NCBI GenBank assembly: GCA_008638375.1 | Contig: CM018037.1 | Location: 28,556,576-28,620,575 of the forward strand | Direction of reading: 5' to 3' | DNA from: Nyssa sinensis | Taxonomy: Eukaryota > Streptophyta > Magnoliopsida > Cornales > Nyssaceae | Length of the DNA: 64,000 nucleotides | Notes under the pieces: model-generated | Database searches by the model: none | Seen by the model: the letters and a program-made list of their open reading frames with translations, nothing else | Told to the model about the DNA's origin: nothing | Shown here: one piece after another, positions 23,468 to 36,156 of the stretch | How the letters are laid out: the number at the start of each line of letters is the position of its first letter | Position numbering within the stretch: the first letter of the stretch is position 1 | Position numbers and translations under genes: made by a program

Positions 23468-25200
23468 CAATAGCGTAATTAAGGAGAGATTCTGCACTCT
23501 GTAGTTCGCATCTTTTTCCCATTTCTTCAGCTTGCTCAATTTGCCTGCAGCTTTGTCCGGCATTTCAAGGAACTTTGCCTGACATAACCATGAAGGTAAT
23601 GAACTGTCTGCTAACCATATTAAATATGGCATTCCAATATTTGGAACTCATTGTTATTTTATTGTTTGCAATGTGGCATGTTATTGATCTGTTGATGAAT
23701 TACAGAGTAATTTGTTATGACTTTCTTGTTTTGCATTATTATTATTATTTGATAAACGAAATTCTTGTCCTGCATTGCATAAGTAAATGCTAAACTTTCT
23801 GTTCAGAGGTTCTGTGTGCGTGTGCATGCACACATGCATGCGTGTGTGTGTTTTGATTAAGCCATTCTTGAGCTGATTGTGTTCTGCACTTTCAGGGTAA
23901 CACATTGCCTATTTTTCCTGGTAACAGCTGATTCTTGTTGAGGTTGAAATTTTGAATTCTTGCTGATCCACTCACTGTGAAACAGCTAAATAAACTAAAC
24001 TAAGAGCTCTTATGACTGTGTTAGGCTAGTTAGATTAATGCTCTTTTCTATTCTTAAGGCAATATTTCTCAGAAACTTTTCTGAATTCAATGTCGTGTGC
24101 TTATGAAGCTCGTGTTGGCTGGCTTCTTTACTCAGCTATCCCCTGTGGTGTTCCCAGTTGTGACCCTTTTGGAATTACGAGTCATATTTCTGTTAATGGA
24201 GATTCTGAATGTGTATTTCAGGAATTCTTCACCGATTTCCTTAGATGACTAATTTTACAAGGTGGTTAAATTTCATCTTTGGTTTTTTTTTAAAACAACG
24301 ATGTGGAGAGAGAAAATTGAACTCATGCCAACCGCATGGGGATGGGCATTTGCACCACTCAGATAGAACCTCGATCCTTAAATTTCATCTATGAAGCACG
24401 GATGCTATATTTTGTCTCACGTATCAGTGTCAGACACGAACACACTCAGACACGTGAAAAAAGTGTCTTTCACTTTTGTTGAATTTCGGACATGTGTTGG
24501 ACACGTTTTTTAATTTTTATTTTTTGAATTTTTTCTGAATTTTTCACTTCTTCTTCTCCACTTATGCATACACCCATATAATAGTTAACAAATTTGTTTT
24601 GAAACTTTACTCATAAAATTTGATGATTAAATAAAGAAGTTCTTAATTTTTTATTTAACGATTTTGTTATTTTGACATATTAATAATATTGCCGTGATTT
24701 GTGCATTTTTATGCTAATTTTGATTGAAACAATATTAGGTTTTTATTACAGTCATATAAAAATATATATATATTCAACGTGTTCGTGTCATGTCATATGC
24801 ATGTCTAATATCCGTATTTTTTAGAATTTCATCTTTTAGTTTGAACAGTAGAAAAGGCAAACATCTTGCTTACAAACATATAGAATTTCACTGCTGCTAT
24901 CGCTGGTCATCAAATTTAGCATGTCTTTTTGTCTGCTCTACATGGTTTTTTCTTTTTTTCGCATTGTAATATTTTTGAAATGGTCTTTTGCAGGAGGCTG
25001 CTGCTTGTGCAATTCACTTAGTTGTACAGTGCTGACACCCACCACGTAAGGCAGTAACCTCAAAGCCTTGGCCCTACTACTGACTGAGCAGCTTTGTAAA
25101 TTTACTATGAATAGGGAATAGAGATAGATTTCAAAGAGCAGTTTAGGCAAAAATAGACAGCATTGAAAAACTTCCCTTAACCTTTTGTATATTTTCTTGT
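23468..25200 (+). other. MKP1: MKP1 3' UTR region, possibly with a 3' UTR intron
   Basis: A good donor (ccatgaag/gtaatg at 23596) and an acceptor (cttttgcag ending 24993) could remove a 1.4-kb intron from the 3' UTR. The sequence after 24994 is less AT-rich and runs to about 25200 (ttgaaattaatcaaat). The proposed intron holds the MITE at 24391-24824. This is speculative without transcripts. Confidence 0.35.
24391..24824. mobile_element. Mutator-like MITE with 9-10-bp target duplication
   Basis: The element starts atgaagcacggatgc and ends tccgtattttttag. The flanks aatttcatct at 24381-24390 and 24825-24834 are identical 10-bp direct repeats. It is 434 bp, non-coding, and shares ends and most of the interior (for example gatgattaaat.aag, gtcatataaaaa) with the element at 7074-7441. 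The 9-10-bp duplication points to the Mutator superfamily. Confidence 0.85.
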
Positions 25201-25310
25201 GGATGTTTTAACGCATTGAAATTAATCAAATTTGCTTCTAAAAAAGCTATAATAGCCTCCTGAAGAGTGAAGACAAGCTGTTCAATATTGGGAGTAATAG
25301 TCACCAAGGT

Positions 25311-25361
25311 AACATATTTTGACTATTATTCAATAATCCACTGAAATAGGATACACACATG

Positions 25362-25459
<98 letters not shown>

Positions 25460-25664
25460 GAATGTCTCCTATTTTTTGGGAAAATAGGATACACGTTAAA
25501 TTGTGGCGCAAATATATTGCCAAGGGTGGGCTATTTTTCCCTCTTGGCTTCAGATGGACTGTTTTTCTCACAGGTAAAACGTTTGATGCTTTTTTATTTA
25601 TTTTAAAACATCTCAGGTAAAATATTTTGACTGTTATTGAATAATGCACTGAAATTGGATACAC

Positions 25665-25757
<93 letters not shown>

Positions 25758-25830
25758 GAATGTCTCCTATTTTTCGGGGAAATAGGACACAAACATGTTA
25801 AATTGTGGTGCAAATATATTGCTGAGGAGG
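25311..25830. repeat. Direct duplication carrying (TA)n(GA)n microsatellites
   Basis: Copy 1 (about 25311-25520) and copy 2 (about 25614-25830) share attttgact.ttatt.aataat, a (TA)n run, a (GA)n run of over 30 units and ttgaatgtctcctattttt with its flank. The unit repeats at a spacing of about 305 bp. The open frames through these runs (both strands) are artefacts. Confidence 0.9.
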
Positions 25831-28640
25831 AGGAGATTTTTTATACTTTTAGTTTGACGTTAAGTATTGTTCTTTCAAAAATGAGTTTGTAAGATTTTGG
25901 GGCAATGCATCTTTTTGAGTTTTAATAACCAAAGTAATGTGGTATATAAATTTGCATTTTTGCTTTTATAAATGCAAGCTATTTTGAACAAAAGCTAAAA
26001 TAACCTTCATATCTTTATCTCTACTTGTTAAAGTGCCTAATGAAATCAAACAAACAATGGGTTGTTGCCATTAAGTAGTTTTGAGTATTGCCAAAGTAAG
26101 GATTGTTGTAAAAAATTGTAGATTACTTAAATAATAATTAATAGTGCTTTTACAATAGGTACACACTTAAGAAAATTATCTAACTATGTAAAACTTGGGA
26201 ATTATAACAATTTCTTCATGGGATAAAAGCCAAAGCTAAAGTTATCCAATGTATTCAATTTTAATTCCCTACTAATCATGACTACCTCATACATTACTAT
26301 ATTAAACAGTTATTATACAATGGACTTGCATTGTTTTTTTTTTTTTTATGTCATTTGAAAAAAAAAGAAAGAAAAAAAAAGGATGTCTCAAGTCTTTTAG
26401 TTTCAATTGTTAAAATGTGCTTTAAAATAAATTGAAAAGTGATTTTAAATAGTAGTATATTCGGTGTCGTTTTCTCTTTTCATCTTAGTTAGAGAATACA
26501 ACAAGAAGTGAAGAAGAATTGAACTTACGGTAACTATGTGGAGAGTGTGTAATTGCTTCCTTGATTTGACACATACATATAATTTCACAAAATTTAAAAA
26601 TAAAACTTAATTTTATGTGTGCAATTCAAGTGGGCCGGGTTGGAGTTGATTCATATTTAAATCTAGCTTATGCTCTAAAACAATTGATTTGTGCCTGACT
26701 TTGAACTGAACAATTTAACTTAAATTAAAACTCATTAATATTTGGTTCAACTTAAATTCGGTTATTAATTTTTTTTTTAAATTTTATTCACAATTTCTTT
26801 CATATATATATATATATTTTTATTTTGGTTATACACTAAATGTTTCAAGAATTTCTCATTTTAAAAAAATAAAAAACCGTTCAAATAATTCTTTAAACAC
26901 AATTTAATTTTAAAAACATGTTAAAAATCAACAATTTTTTAAAATTATACAAATGTTCATACTGATACTTATAAAGAATTTTTAACTAATTTAATGATGA
27001 ATAACTAAAATATATAATATAAAAAATAATAAATTTGGACTTGAGATTTTAAGTTTTAATCTAAATTAAATTTTAATTTACATCACACTTAAATTCATTA
27101 AAAAAATATAAAAAAATAAAATACAAACCTTAAGAAAATTGAGCTCCGATTACTTCATCCAAATTGCAGTCTTACATAATTTTGAAATTTAAGCCGATGT
27201 CAATCAATTAATGATGCCTAGACTCGACTCTACGCTCCAGGCCCCAAAAAGTCCTTGAATAGCTAGGCCTTAGGGTTCTACCCGATTAAAAAGAACCAAG
27301 TTTTATGACTAAAATGTAAAATAAAAACAAAAATCAATTAATAACCGCGGATGAACTTGGCCTTGAATAACTCACTAAACCTCTAGAAGCATTTTGATTA
27401 CATACAAAAAGACGGACGAAGGCATGGAGTGTGTGTGTGTGTGTGTGTATATATATATGTATATATATATATATATATTTCATTATATCTCTTCACTTAA
27501 TTTGCTAAGTTTACAGGTTGTGCCGTGGCGATTGGGGGGCGGGAGACGTGGTGGTGGGTGGCTTGGGCGGTCAGATAAGGACGGCTGAGAGAACGAGAGG
27601 AGATGAGATTACGTGAGATGAAAAATATAAATATGGATTGGGTAAAGGATAAACTGATAAAGATGATTACGCGAGATGAAAAATATGAATATGAATTGGG
27701 TAAAGGATAAATCATGTATTGGGTATTTTTATTTTTTAATATTTCTTTTGAAGAAATTTAAGCCTAATTATTTTTATCCATTATATATAACATAAGACCA
27801 TATAATAGTTATATTTCAATTTATATTAACTTTTTTATTACAAATTTGTAACATACAATGACAATATTTGTTGATAAAAGATGCCTTTTTGTTCTTTGTC
27901 TTCAAAGGTTTGAGCCTTCCACTCGGATTTACCAAGGGTAACATAATGGGGTGTTTTTTTTTTCAATTTTAATTTCGTTTATATTTTTTGCACCATCTCA
28001 TTTAGAAGTTTATTTTGACCCTGATTTTATTTATAATTCTCAACTTTATTCCGTCTCGTCTCGAACCTCGATTTTTTTTTTTTCTAAAATAAGTTAAATT
28101 TTTTTGTGAGAAGGTAAATTAAAAATTTATTATCAAAATAATTATTATAGAAAAAATAATATGAATGTGATATGAGAAATTTTAAAATTAATTTTATATA
28201 ATATGATTTATTACTAAAACTAGTATAAACAGATATTTTAAAAAATAATATATAAATAGGGCATGGTGGATTTCTTGACTTCGATTTCAAAATTTTTTTA
28301 AAGTCTCATCCTAACTCTGTCTCAAACTCAATTTCGTTTATAAATGCCTTATATCTAATATATTATAAGTAAAAAAATGCCTTATATCTAATATATTATA
28401 AGTAAAATGAGATAGGATAAATTGTCATTTTTAAGCGAATTCGACTGTCACATCTTAGGCCAATTGCCAGGACAAAAGCAGAGATCCCAGTCGGGCTGGC
28501 CTGGCCCAAGCCCAGAAAATCGGGTCGGACGGGTCGGGGCGAAATCTTGGGTGGGGGGAATAAATGAGAATCCTTGCCCTATACCATCTTTACGTCCCGG
28601 TTTCCCCGCCAAAACCCTTTCTGCAGAAGGAGGAGGAGGA
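25831..28640. other. AT-rich intergenic region, no gene recognised
   Basis: About 2.8 kb between the MKP1 end and the DUF674 cluster. It contains a (GT)n(TA)n run (27427-27478), homopolymer tracts, and a GC-richer patch at 28440-28600. From about 28640 the sequence resembles the upstream regions of DUF674 copies C and E. Confidence 0.6.
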
Positions 28641-29659
28641 GAGCGAAAGAGAAGAGTTGATCTGAAGAAAGAGTGACCCAAATAAAAAAGGGTTTACTAA
28701 TCAAGTATGACAGTCTTCTCTGTCTTTATATGTGTATTCTTCTACTTTTGTGATCTATTTATGTATTTTCATAGCCTATTTAATGTAAGCCCCTAGGTTT
28801 TTTGTGGATTCTATTGCCTGATTTTTCACCTCTTATACATACTGCACTGCGGACTGTTTCACGTCATAAATTCTGTTTTTGATAAATACATAATAGATAG
28901 ATATATTAGTCATTATATATCTACATATCCTGTATGACTTTGTACATAGATAATGGATTTTCTCAGTCCAAGAAACAAGATTGTGTGACTCGCTATAATA
29001 AATGCACATGGATCATCACCTTATGTTCGGAAGTGAGAAAACGGGGTGAAAAAATCCGTCATGTTTAACATTATTTTATATATATATATATATATATTTA
29101 TAGGCCTTAGACAGCAGATCAATGGAACAGACCCAAATAGTTATGAAAATGCTTAATTGAGTTGAGTATCTATGTATGTAACACTCTTTACTGGCCCATT
29201 TATTCATTTTCCTCACTCGCTGGATTTGTATTTGAGAAGGAATGAACACTGAATTCATTTGCCATGGAATTTAAATTTTGTAAAATCTAAACATTTGAGT
29301 GATTGATGTGGTATTTTTTATGTGGATTGGTGGCGCTGTGGAATTCAACAAAATTTTAAATCCAATAGTTTATCTTCAATTCTACTTCTTTGGTACAAGG
29401 CTCCAATTCCATGCTCCAATTGCAGCCTAATTCTCTTTATAGCTGGAAATGATGGAACTTGTCTCCTTTTGATGGAAATTTTCAGTTGAAAAAATGTAAA
29501 ATTTCAAATTTAAGGATAGTAATTCACAATCGTTCCACAAGAGAAATAACATTTGCAGTTCAACATCGATCTGATTAAATTTAAAATTTTAGCTTTTTGA
29601 AAAGTTCTCCAAGAATTATCTATATCCTTACAAACTATATTGTTTCACAGTTTGTAGCC
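28640..29659 (+). promoter_or_regulatory. Upstream region of DUF674 copy A, shared with copies C and E
   Basis: Blocks such as aagggtttactaatcaagt, cttctctgtctttat, tagctggaaatga.agaactt and gaaataacatttgcagtt recur in the same order before copies C (42490-43398) and E (62450-63430), and in part before B and D. The duplicated unit therefore included about 1 kb of promoter. No individual cis element is claimed. Confidence 0.6.
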
Positions 29660-31993
29660 ATGTCAGCTCCAAAGATTAGCTTGAAGCTTCTTGTTGATGC
29701 AAAAGCCCACAAAGTCATCTTTGCTGAAGCTGGAAAGGACTTTGTGGATTTCCTATTCCACCTACTTTCTCTGCCAGTTGGAACCATTATCAGGATCCTC
29801 ACTAATAAAACCATGGTTGGCTGCATTGGAAACCTGTACCAAAGTATTGAAAACTTGAATGAAGCTTACATTCAACCTAATCAAAACAAGGACTCTCTTT
29901 TGAAGCCCAATGCACCAGACTCTGTGGCTGATGTTCCGCTGTTATTGCCTGCCGATTGTGTGTCCTCAGCTGCCAGAAAGTTCTATAACTGTACAAACAA
30001 TCACAGATACGTGACAAGTGATTATGGTGCTACTTGTCCTTCGTGCCATAACCAGATGAAAACAGCAATGTCATATGTGGCTCCAGATAATGCAAACACA
30101 ACTTCAACTGGCAAGGGGGGTTATGTGAAGGGCTTAGTTACCTACATGGTGACAGATGATTTATCAGTGACACCAATTTCTATGATATCTGGCATTTCCA
30201 TGCTGAACAAGTGCAATGTTACAGAATTTTACACTCTTGAAGAGAAGCTGGTTGAGTTTGGCATAGATGAGGTAAGGAAATCCTCTTTTATTAGCGTATT
30301 TGCATATTTTGGTTTTTGATAGAACCTTTAATTCCAAACTGGATACTAGTCCATCCTCAGTCATGTCGGGTGTCTAACTTTGTTACCTGCCCTTATATTA
30401 CCATTTGTGAATTTGCGTACTACTGGGGCATTGAATCATTGAACCAATGATTACCGGCACCAAAACACAAATTCACATCAAATGGAAAAAGAATGCACCT
30501 TGGAATTATTTATTCAGGATTTCTCTAACTCTTGTCAAATAGGTAAAAGTATTAGAGAAACTGAAAGGGAAGCAATATTTCTGGTAAGAATTTGTCATTG
30601 GCTTCTTTTAAATGGCATTGGAAGCATCCAAAACAGCTCTTCTTCCCAATGGAATTCAAAATTCACTCTTATACAGATATAAGAGTAAAAGAGCCTATTC
30701 CAAACAGAACCGGAGAAATTCATTATTTTTGTCTAATTTAATTCTGCCAATCTAAAAAATACAGATATAACGTAGCAAGTATAAACTTTCATAATACTTT
30801 TATCCATAGATTGATTGGAAGTGCCATACCTATTTCATAAAAGGGAGAAGCCTTTGGCAGTTACCAATTCCTACACAATGTAGTTGAGGCTTGAGAAATT
30901 TTTTGAAACTGAGACCTATAGCCAGGAACCTCATAAACACAGTGGTGGGGGATGGTAAGTCTTCCTTCTTATGGTATGACGCTGGCACCCAAATGGGCCT
31001 CTTAACTTAGCTCTGGGAAATGAAATTGTCCAGGCTTGTAGCAGTCATGTTTTGGCTAAAGCAGCTTCAATCATTAAAGATAGTACTTGGTGATGGCGTT
31101 CTTGCAAAACCAGAGCCATCCAACACCTAAAAGATTCCACCCCTCCTACCTTCCTTGCTCACCAAACTTGCAATGATCAGCTCAGTCTCCTAATTTCTCT
31201 ATTCATTCTGCTTGGAATAGTATCAGAGGCCACCTTCCCAAAGTTGAATGGGCTAGTATTGTTTGGTGCAAAAATTTGATTCCTAAATACTCCTTACTTC
31301 TCTGGCTTGTATGTAGAGGAAGCTCAACTACTAGAGATAAGCTCAAAGAATGGCACCTTGTTGACTCAGATGATTGCTACTCATGCAACAATCATCCAGA
31401 ATCCGTCAATTACCTTTTCTTTCAATGTGATTTTTTTGTTGTTATCTGGAAAGAGCTCCTCCGAATGTGTACTATCAGAAGAAACGTTGGTGACTGGAAC
31501 TTGGAGTTCAGCTGGGCAGTAAACAACATGAAAGGGCATACCTTCAGAGCTTCCATGCTTAGACTTTCCTTATCTGCTGCAACTTACTGGCTATGGAATG
31601 AAAGAAGCCAAAGAGCTATGAAAGGAAGAAACCTCTGCTACATGGAAACCCGTGGAAAGGAATTATCAAAACTGCGATATCAGCCTCAATTTTGGATCTC
31701 CTTGATTCTATCTTTAAAGTTTGATGTTTTGTTTGTCTATAGCCTGTACATAGGCTTTCTTCTCCCCTGTTTTCCTTCTCTGTTAATCCCCCCCCCCCCC
31801 CCCCCTCCAAAAAAAAAAAAGAAGCTTTATTCCAATTTTGATTATTCTTTCTTCTTTCTCCTCTTTGTAGGTTCTGAAATTGTTGAAGGCTTCTTTACAG
31901 TCAAAAGCAGCTCTCACTTATGTCTTCCTCGGGGAGAAGGGGATCAACGATACCGATGCACCCAAATTGCATGAAGCTGATCCTAGCATTTGA
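29660..31993 (+). CDS. DUF674 family protein, copy A (two exons)
   Basis: Exons 29660-30271 (204 codons) and 31871-31993 join in phase 0 (gag/gtaagg, ttgtag/gttctg), giving 244 residues. The start MSAPKISLKLL is chosen because the paralogs start MEAPKIS or MAAPKIS; an in-frame ATG 63 bp upstream is probably not used. Plant DUF674 proteins have no known biochemical function. Visible features are the N-terminal block AHKVIFAEAGKDFVDFLFHL, a Cys/His set C111-X3-H115-X10-C126-X2-C129 (YNCTNNH...TCPSC) that could bind zinc, and the C-terminal helix VLKLLKASLQSK. No signal peptide or membrane segment is seen. The reading frame is fully open. The intron holds a LINE insertion (about 30846-31819). 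This and copy C are the only apparently intact members in the window. Confidence 0.88.
30846..31819 (+). mobile_element. 5'-truncated LINE (zf-RVT) in the intron of DUF674 copy A
   Basis: After a frameshifted stretch (VVGDGKSSFLWYDAG at about 30940), the frame reads IPKYSLLLWLVCRGSSTTRD, then DSDDCYSCNNHPESVNYLFF and QCDFFVVIWKELL, a plant LINE zf-RVT region. A C18 run and an A12 tail (about 31808-31819) end it. The paralog introns (B, C, D) lack it. Possible target duplications are gaagccttt (about 30846) and gaagcttt (31820). Confidence 0.88.
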
Positions 31994-33969
31994 GAATTCT
32001 GGGTTTTCAGAAATTATTATGATAGGAAACATATTAATCCAGGTTTATATTTTGCTACATACTTTAGCCGACATTAAACAGCTTAGTTTTTGCAAGTAAT
32101 ATACTAGTTTCACTAGTGAATTTTGCGTTTTGTCTTTCTGCTTTTTATGCATCAATTTTAATCACTACATTCTTGAGTGTGCATTTAGAAGTAGAAACCA
32201 TTTGTATCCAACTTAACTCATTTTTATTTATCCCACAGGTGATCATCCCCTTACAGTATATATATATATGGTTACCAGTGACAATCTCTTTCTAACTTCA
32301 AAGTTCTCAGTGACAAATAATGAAGTGCAAATTTCTAAACAAATTTCTTCCCTTGGGCATATTTTCTGCTCCTACTCTTAGCTTTAAAACTGTTTCCTCT
32401 GATTCCTCTTGGCATTGATTATCAATTGGGTCCTCAAAGCTACTTTCAAACTCATTTTGCTTGATTGTGATTTTTCGTAGTTATTGTCTCGGAATTTCTC
32501 CCTAAGGATATTTGAAAAACCTTTCATTTGATTAGCATTTCACTCTTTTAGCTATGCATTATTTTTTGGGGAAAATACATAGTGCTAAGAAATTTCAATC
32601 AATCTGCATCACCAAATTGCAAAATCATAGCATCAAAGTTTAGAATCCAAAAAAAAAAACCAGTAACATATATCCCAAATTTCAACACTGCCTTTTTTGT
32701 AAGTCCACCCGGGTATAATTGAGCCTTTAAACCAAATTCCTTTTTTTTTTTTCAAGCAAAGGATTTTGAAGTTACTAACTCTAAAATGGGTTTCTTCAAG
32801 TACAATTTTCAAATTTAAAATATTTTTTTAAAAAAGAAGTCCAAGGTTTTTATAAATTATTTTAGATTACATAATACATTTTTAATATAATGTGATTTGC
32901 GACTCTCGAAAATAAAGCAATGAGCTTTACACTTTCAATTTCAATTATGTAACAAATATACATTGTGTTTTCAAAAGTTAGGACGCGACATATATGCATG
33001 TGAATCTAATGAATATATGTATATTGGTATAAAATTATTAAGATTTGTTAATAACAAAATATATTTAGTTAAATTTTTTTTTAGAGAAAATGAATGTGCA
33101 AATATGTTATGCATTGTATATTACAAAATATTATATAATAAGTTATATTTTTAGTCGATATTATATTTTCATTACAAATTTAGAACCCAAAACATCTCGA
33201 GACTTTTGGATAAAATGTGCTTACTTTTCGCCTACTTATAATTAATATTCAATAAGTTAATAATTTCTAATAATTAATAAATTTTGAAAAAACTAATTTA
33301 GTTTTATAGTGAATAATTAATAATTCTATTACTTAATAATTAACACTTTTTTTCTTCTGAAAAACTCTCTGTAATATTATTTATTAGAGATATAAGATAG
33401 TTATATATGTGTTGACCACACTGTATCAGTTTTATTTAGAAAACATATTTTATTTTAAGAAATCATAAACTGTTTTGGAATATAGAAATTTTTTATGCAG
33501 ATAGAACTATATAAAATTAGTAATAACTAAATCTGTAAAACAGAATCAGTAATAAAATAGAAACTATTTTACATAACAGAATATAAAAGATAATTAGAAA
33601 ACTAAAAATACGAACTTACAAAATTATAATTGATCAAGGTCAGTGTTTTACACTATGTCTTTAAAAGTAATTTATGCCCCTTGCATTGGTGCTTATGAGC
33701 CCTTGGACATTTGCTTCCCAAGATACAATGGTATGACAACGTACAATAGAAGCACTGCAAACATGTGTGTCTTGCAAACCAAAACTATGCTTGAACTCTC
33801 TCACTTCTATATGTAGAATGTTAATTTTTCTATATCTCTTATTGTATGAATGCGTGGGATATTTATAGAAGATTTTGTGATTGTTTGGTATAGTCACAAG
33901 GCCACAAGTTGCACTGATTGATCCTATAAGTCGCCACTATTCATGGTGAAAGGTTGCTGCTGTTTAATT
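31994..33969. other. Intergenic region with DUF674-unit 3' flank
   Basis: Bases 31994-32150 and 32265-32375 match the 3' flanks of copies B and (first block) D. Bases 32960-33215 match 42104-42370, 47040-47222 and 62043-62345, a repeat block carried with the duplications. The remainder is AT-rich with no gene seen. Confidence 0.6.
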
Positions 33970-35065
33970 TGAACAGACAGACACAACTGTTCAGTCACAC
34001 GTTCTAAAACAACAACATTTTAGATTTTCCCAAATGGTAACAATTAATTTATGAAAAAAATTCAAAAGTATGTTGTCTCATAAAAGTATTTTGTCTAACA
34101 ATATATACAATGCGACCCAAGTCCCAAGCTTGACCCGACCCAGTGCGAGGGCGGCAGCGCGCATGTGGTGAACCAACACACGTATTTGAACAGACAAACG
34201 CAACTGTTCAGTCACAGGTTCTAAAACGGTAATAATTAATTTATGAAAAAATTCAAAAGTATTTTGTCTAAAAGATATATAAAGTGTGACCTAAGTCCCA
34301 AGATTGACTTGGCCCAGTGCAGGGTGGCGGTGTGTGTGTGTGGTGAACCAACCATATGCTGGGTTCTCTCCTTTACATAAAACTTGGGTGCCCCTAAAAG
34401 TATTTTGTCTCATGAAAGTATTTTGTCTAAAAAGATATATACAATGCGACCCAAGTCCCAAGCCTGACCCGACCTGATGCGGGGTGGCGGTGCGTGTGTG
34501 GTGAACCAACACACATATTTGAACAGCGCTTGACCCGACCCGGTGCTGGGCGACAACGAGCGTGTGGTGAACCAACATACATATTTGAACAGATAGATGC
34601 AGCTGTTCAGTCACACATTCTAAAACGGTAACAATTAATTTATGAAAAAATTCAAAAGTATTTTGTCTAAAAAGGTATATAGAGTGTGACTCAAGTCTCA
34701 AGCCTGACCCAGCCTAGGTGCCCCTAAAAGTATTTTGTCTTATAAAAGTATTTCGTCTAAAAAGATATATATAATACAACCCAAATCCCAAGCCTGACCT
34801 GACTCGGTGCGGGGCGGTGGCGCGCGTGTGGTGAACCAACACATGTATTTAAATAGACAAACGCAACTATTCAGTCACACGTTCTAAACTGGTAACAATT
34901 AATTTATGAAAAAATTCAAAAGTATTTTGTCTAAAAAGATATATAGAGTGCAACTCAAGTCCCAAGCCTGACCTAGCCTAGTGCGGGGTAGCGATGTGCG
35001 TGTGTGGTGAACCAATCATATGCTAGGTTCTTTTCCTTCCACAAAACTTGGGTGCCCCTAAGGGC
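33970..35065. repeat. Complex tandem repeat array, about four units
   Basis: Recurring blocks, in order, are acaactgttcagtcac.c, ttctaaaacggtaacaatta, gaaaaaattcaaaagtattt, aagatatata, cccaagtcccaag.ttgacc, and tgtggtgaaccaac. Units start near 33970, 34189, 34584 and 34849, and are unequal (about 220-395 bp) because inner blocks are gained or lost. Long frames on the reverse strand (34291-34701) are by-products. The family was not recognised. Confidence 0.85.
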
Positions 35066-35829
35066 TCAAACCATCTTTCAAGGTAATTGTATATATAGTC
35101 TTTAAACTTCTAGTGTCTATCCTATGTGGGACACAAGTTTTTTACACATTGTTACCATTTTCAAGTGGTAATGTTTGGAGGCAATTTCTCATTCATTCCT
35201 TAATGGTTTCGAGCAATCCAATATATGTTCTTAATCTCCTTATGGAGGAGAACACATTTTCATGTGGACCCACATAAAATAATGTGTAGGGCCTTCTTTA
35301 ATTTTGGCTTAAAGATGACAAAACATTCTGCTCAAAATAACCCATTTTCCAATAATATGTACTTATATATATATTCCATTTACAACATGTTTTGATAATT
35401 ATATTTATTAATTTTACATAATTAAAGTCGAAAGTATTGTAAATAAAAAAAATTATAATATCAAAAAATACAATTTCTTTACTTGAAATGGACATTAAGG
35501 TTTTTTATACCATAAGTTGAGTATTATGTATATTTATTTATAAAAAAACTAAAATGTCTTTGAAAAAATGCATAAAAAGTCTTATTTTTATATTAAAAAT
35601 TATTTACATGTAAGAAATTATTATTGATTAATGAAAGTATTAAAAAACTTAATAATTAATAATTAATAAATTTTTAATTTTTTATATCAGTTAATCGTAA
35701 GAGGATTAATTGTAACTGTCAGTTCGACTCGAGTTGAGCTTTTCAAGCATATAATTTTCTAGTTACTAAACTCAAGAGTTGGACCTTTCTAAGTACAGTT
35801 TTCAAATTTAAATTTAAATTTTGTGGTAC
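35066..35829. other. AT-rich spacer before DUF674 copy B
   Basis: No coding sequence or element border recognised. Homology with the other DUF674 upstream regions resumes at about 35820 (ttgtggtacaaaggctcc). Confidence 0.5.
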
Positions 35830-36156
35830 AAAGGCTCCAATTCAATGCAACAAATGCTGCCCAATTGTCCTTATAGCTGGAAATGACAGAACTTGGCTCC
35901 TTTTATGGAAAATTCCAATTGAAAACTTTCCTTCCAAATTCAAGGAAAGTAATTCACAATGAGTCACTAGGAAAATAACATTTGCGGTTAAAACATCTAT
36001 CGGAGTAAATGGGAAATTCTAGCTTTTTGAAAAGCTTTCCTAAAATTAGCTTCCATTAAACAGATATTGGAATACAAATCTCCCTTTTCTACAAACTATT
36101 ACGGAGGAAATTTCTATCCTTACAGTTACATACTATATTCTTTGACAGTTGTAGCC

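Noticed and set aside
25362..25892. Frames rich in IYIYIY, ERERER or LSLSLS
   Set aside because: Translations of (TA)n and (GA)n microsatellites.
29597..29659. 21-residue N-terminal extension of DUF674 copy A
   Set aside because: Paralogs start at the position of the ATG at 29660, and the extension is not conserved in them.
31276..31974. 232-residue frame as a host gene
   Set aside because: Its first two thirds are LINE zf-RVT sequence, then low-complexity, then intron and DUF674 exon 2 in another frame.
34291..34701. 136-residue minus-strand frame
   Set aside because: It is a translation of the tandem repeat array, with the same peptide motifs repeating; no homology recognised.
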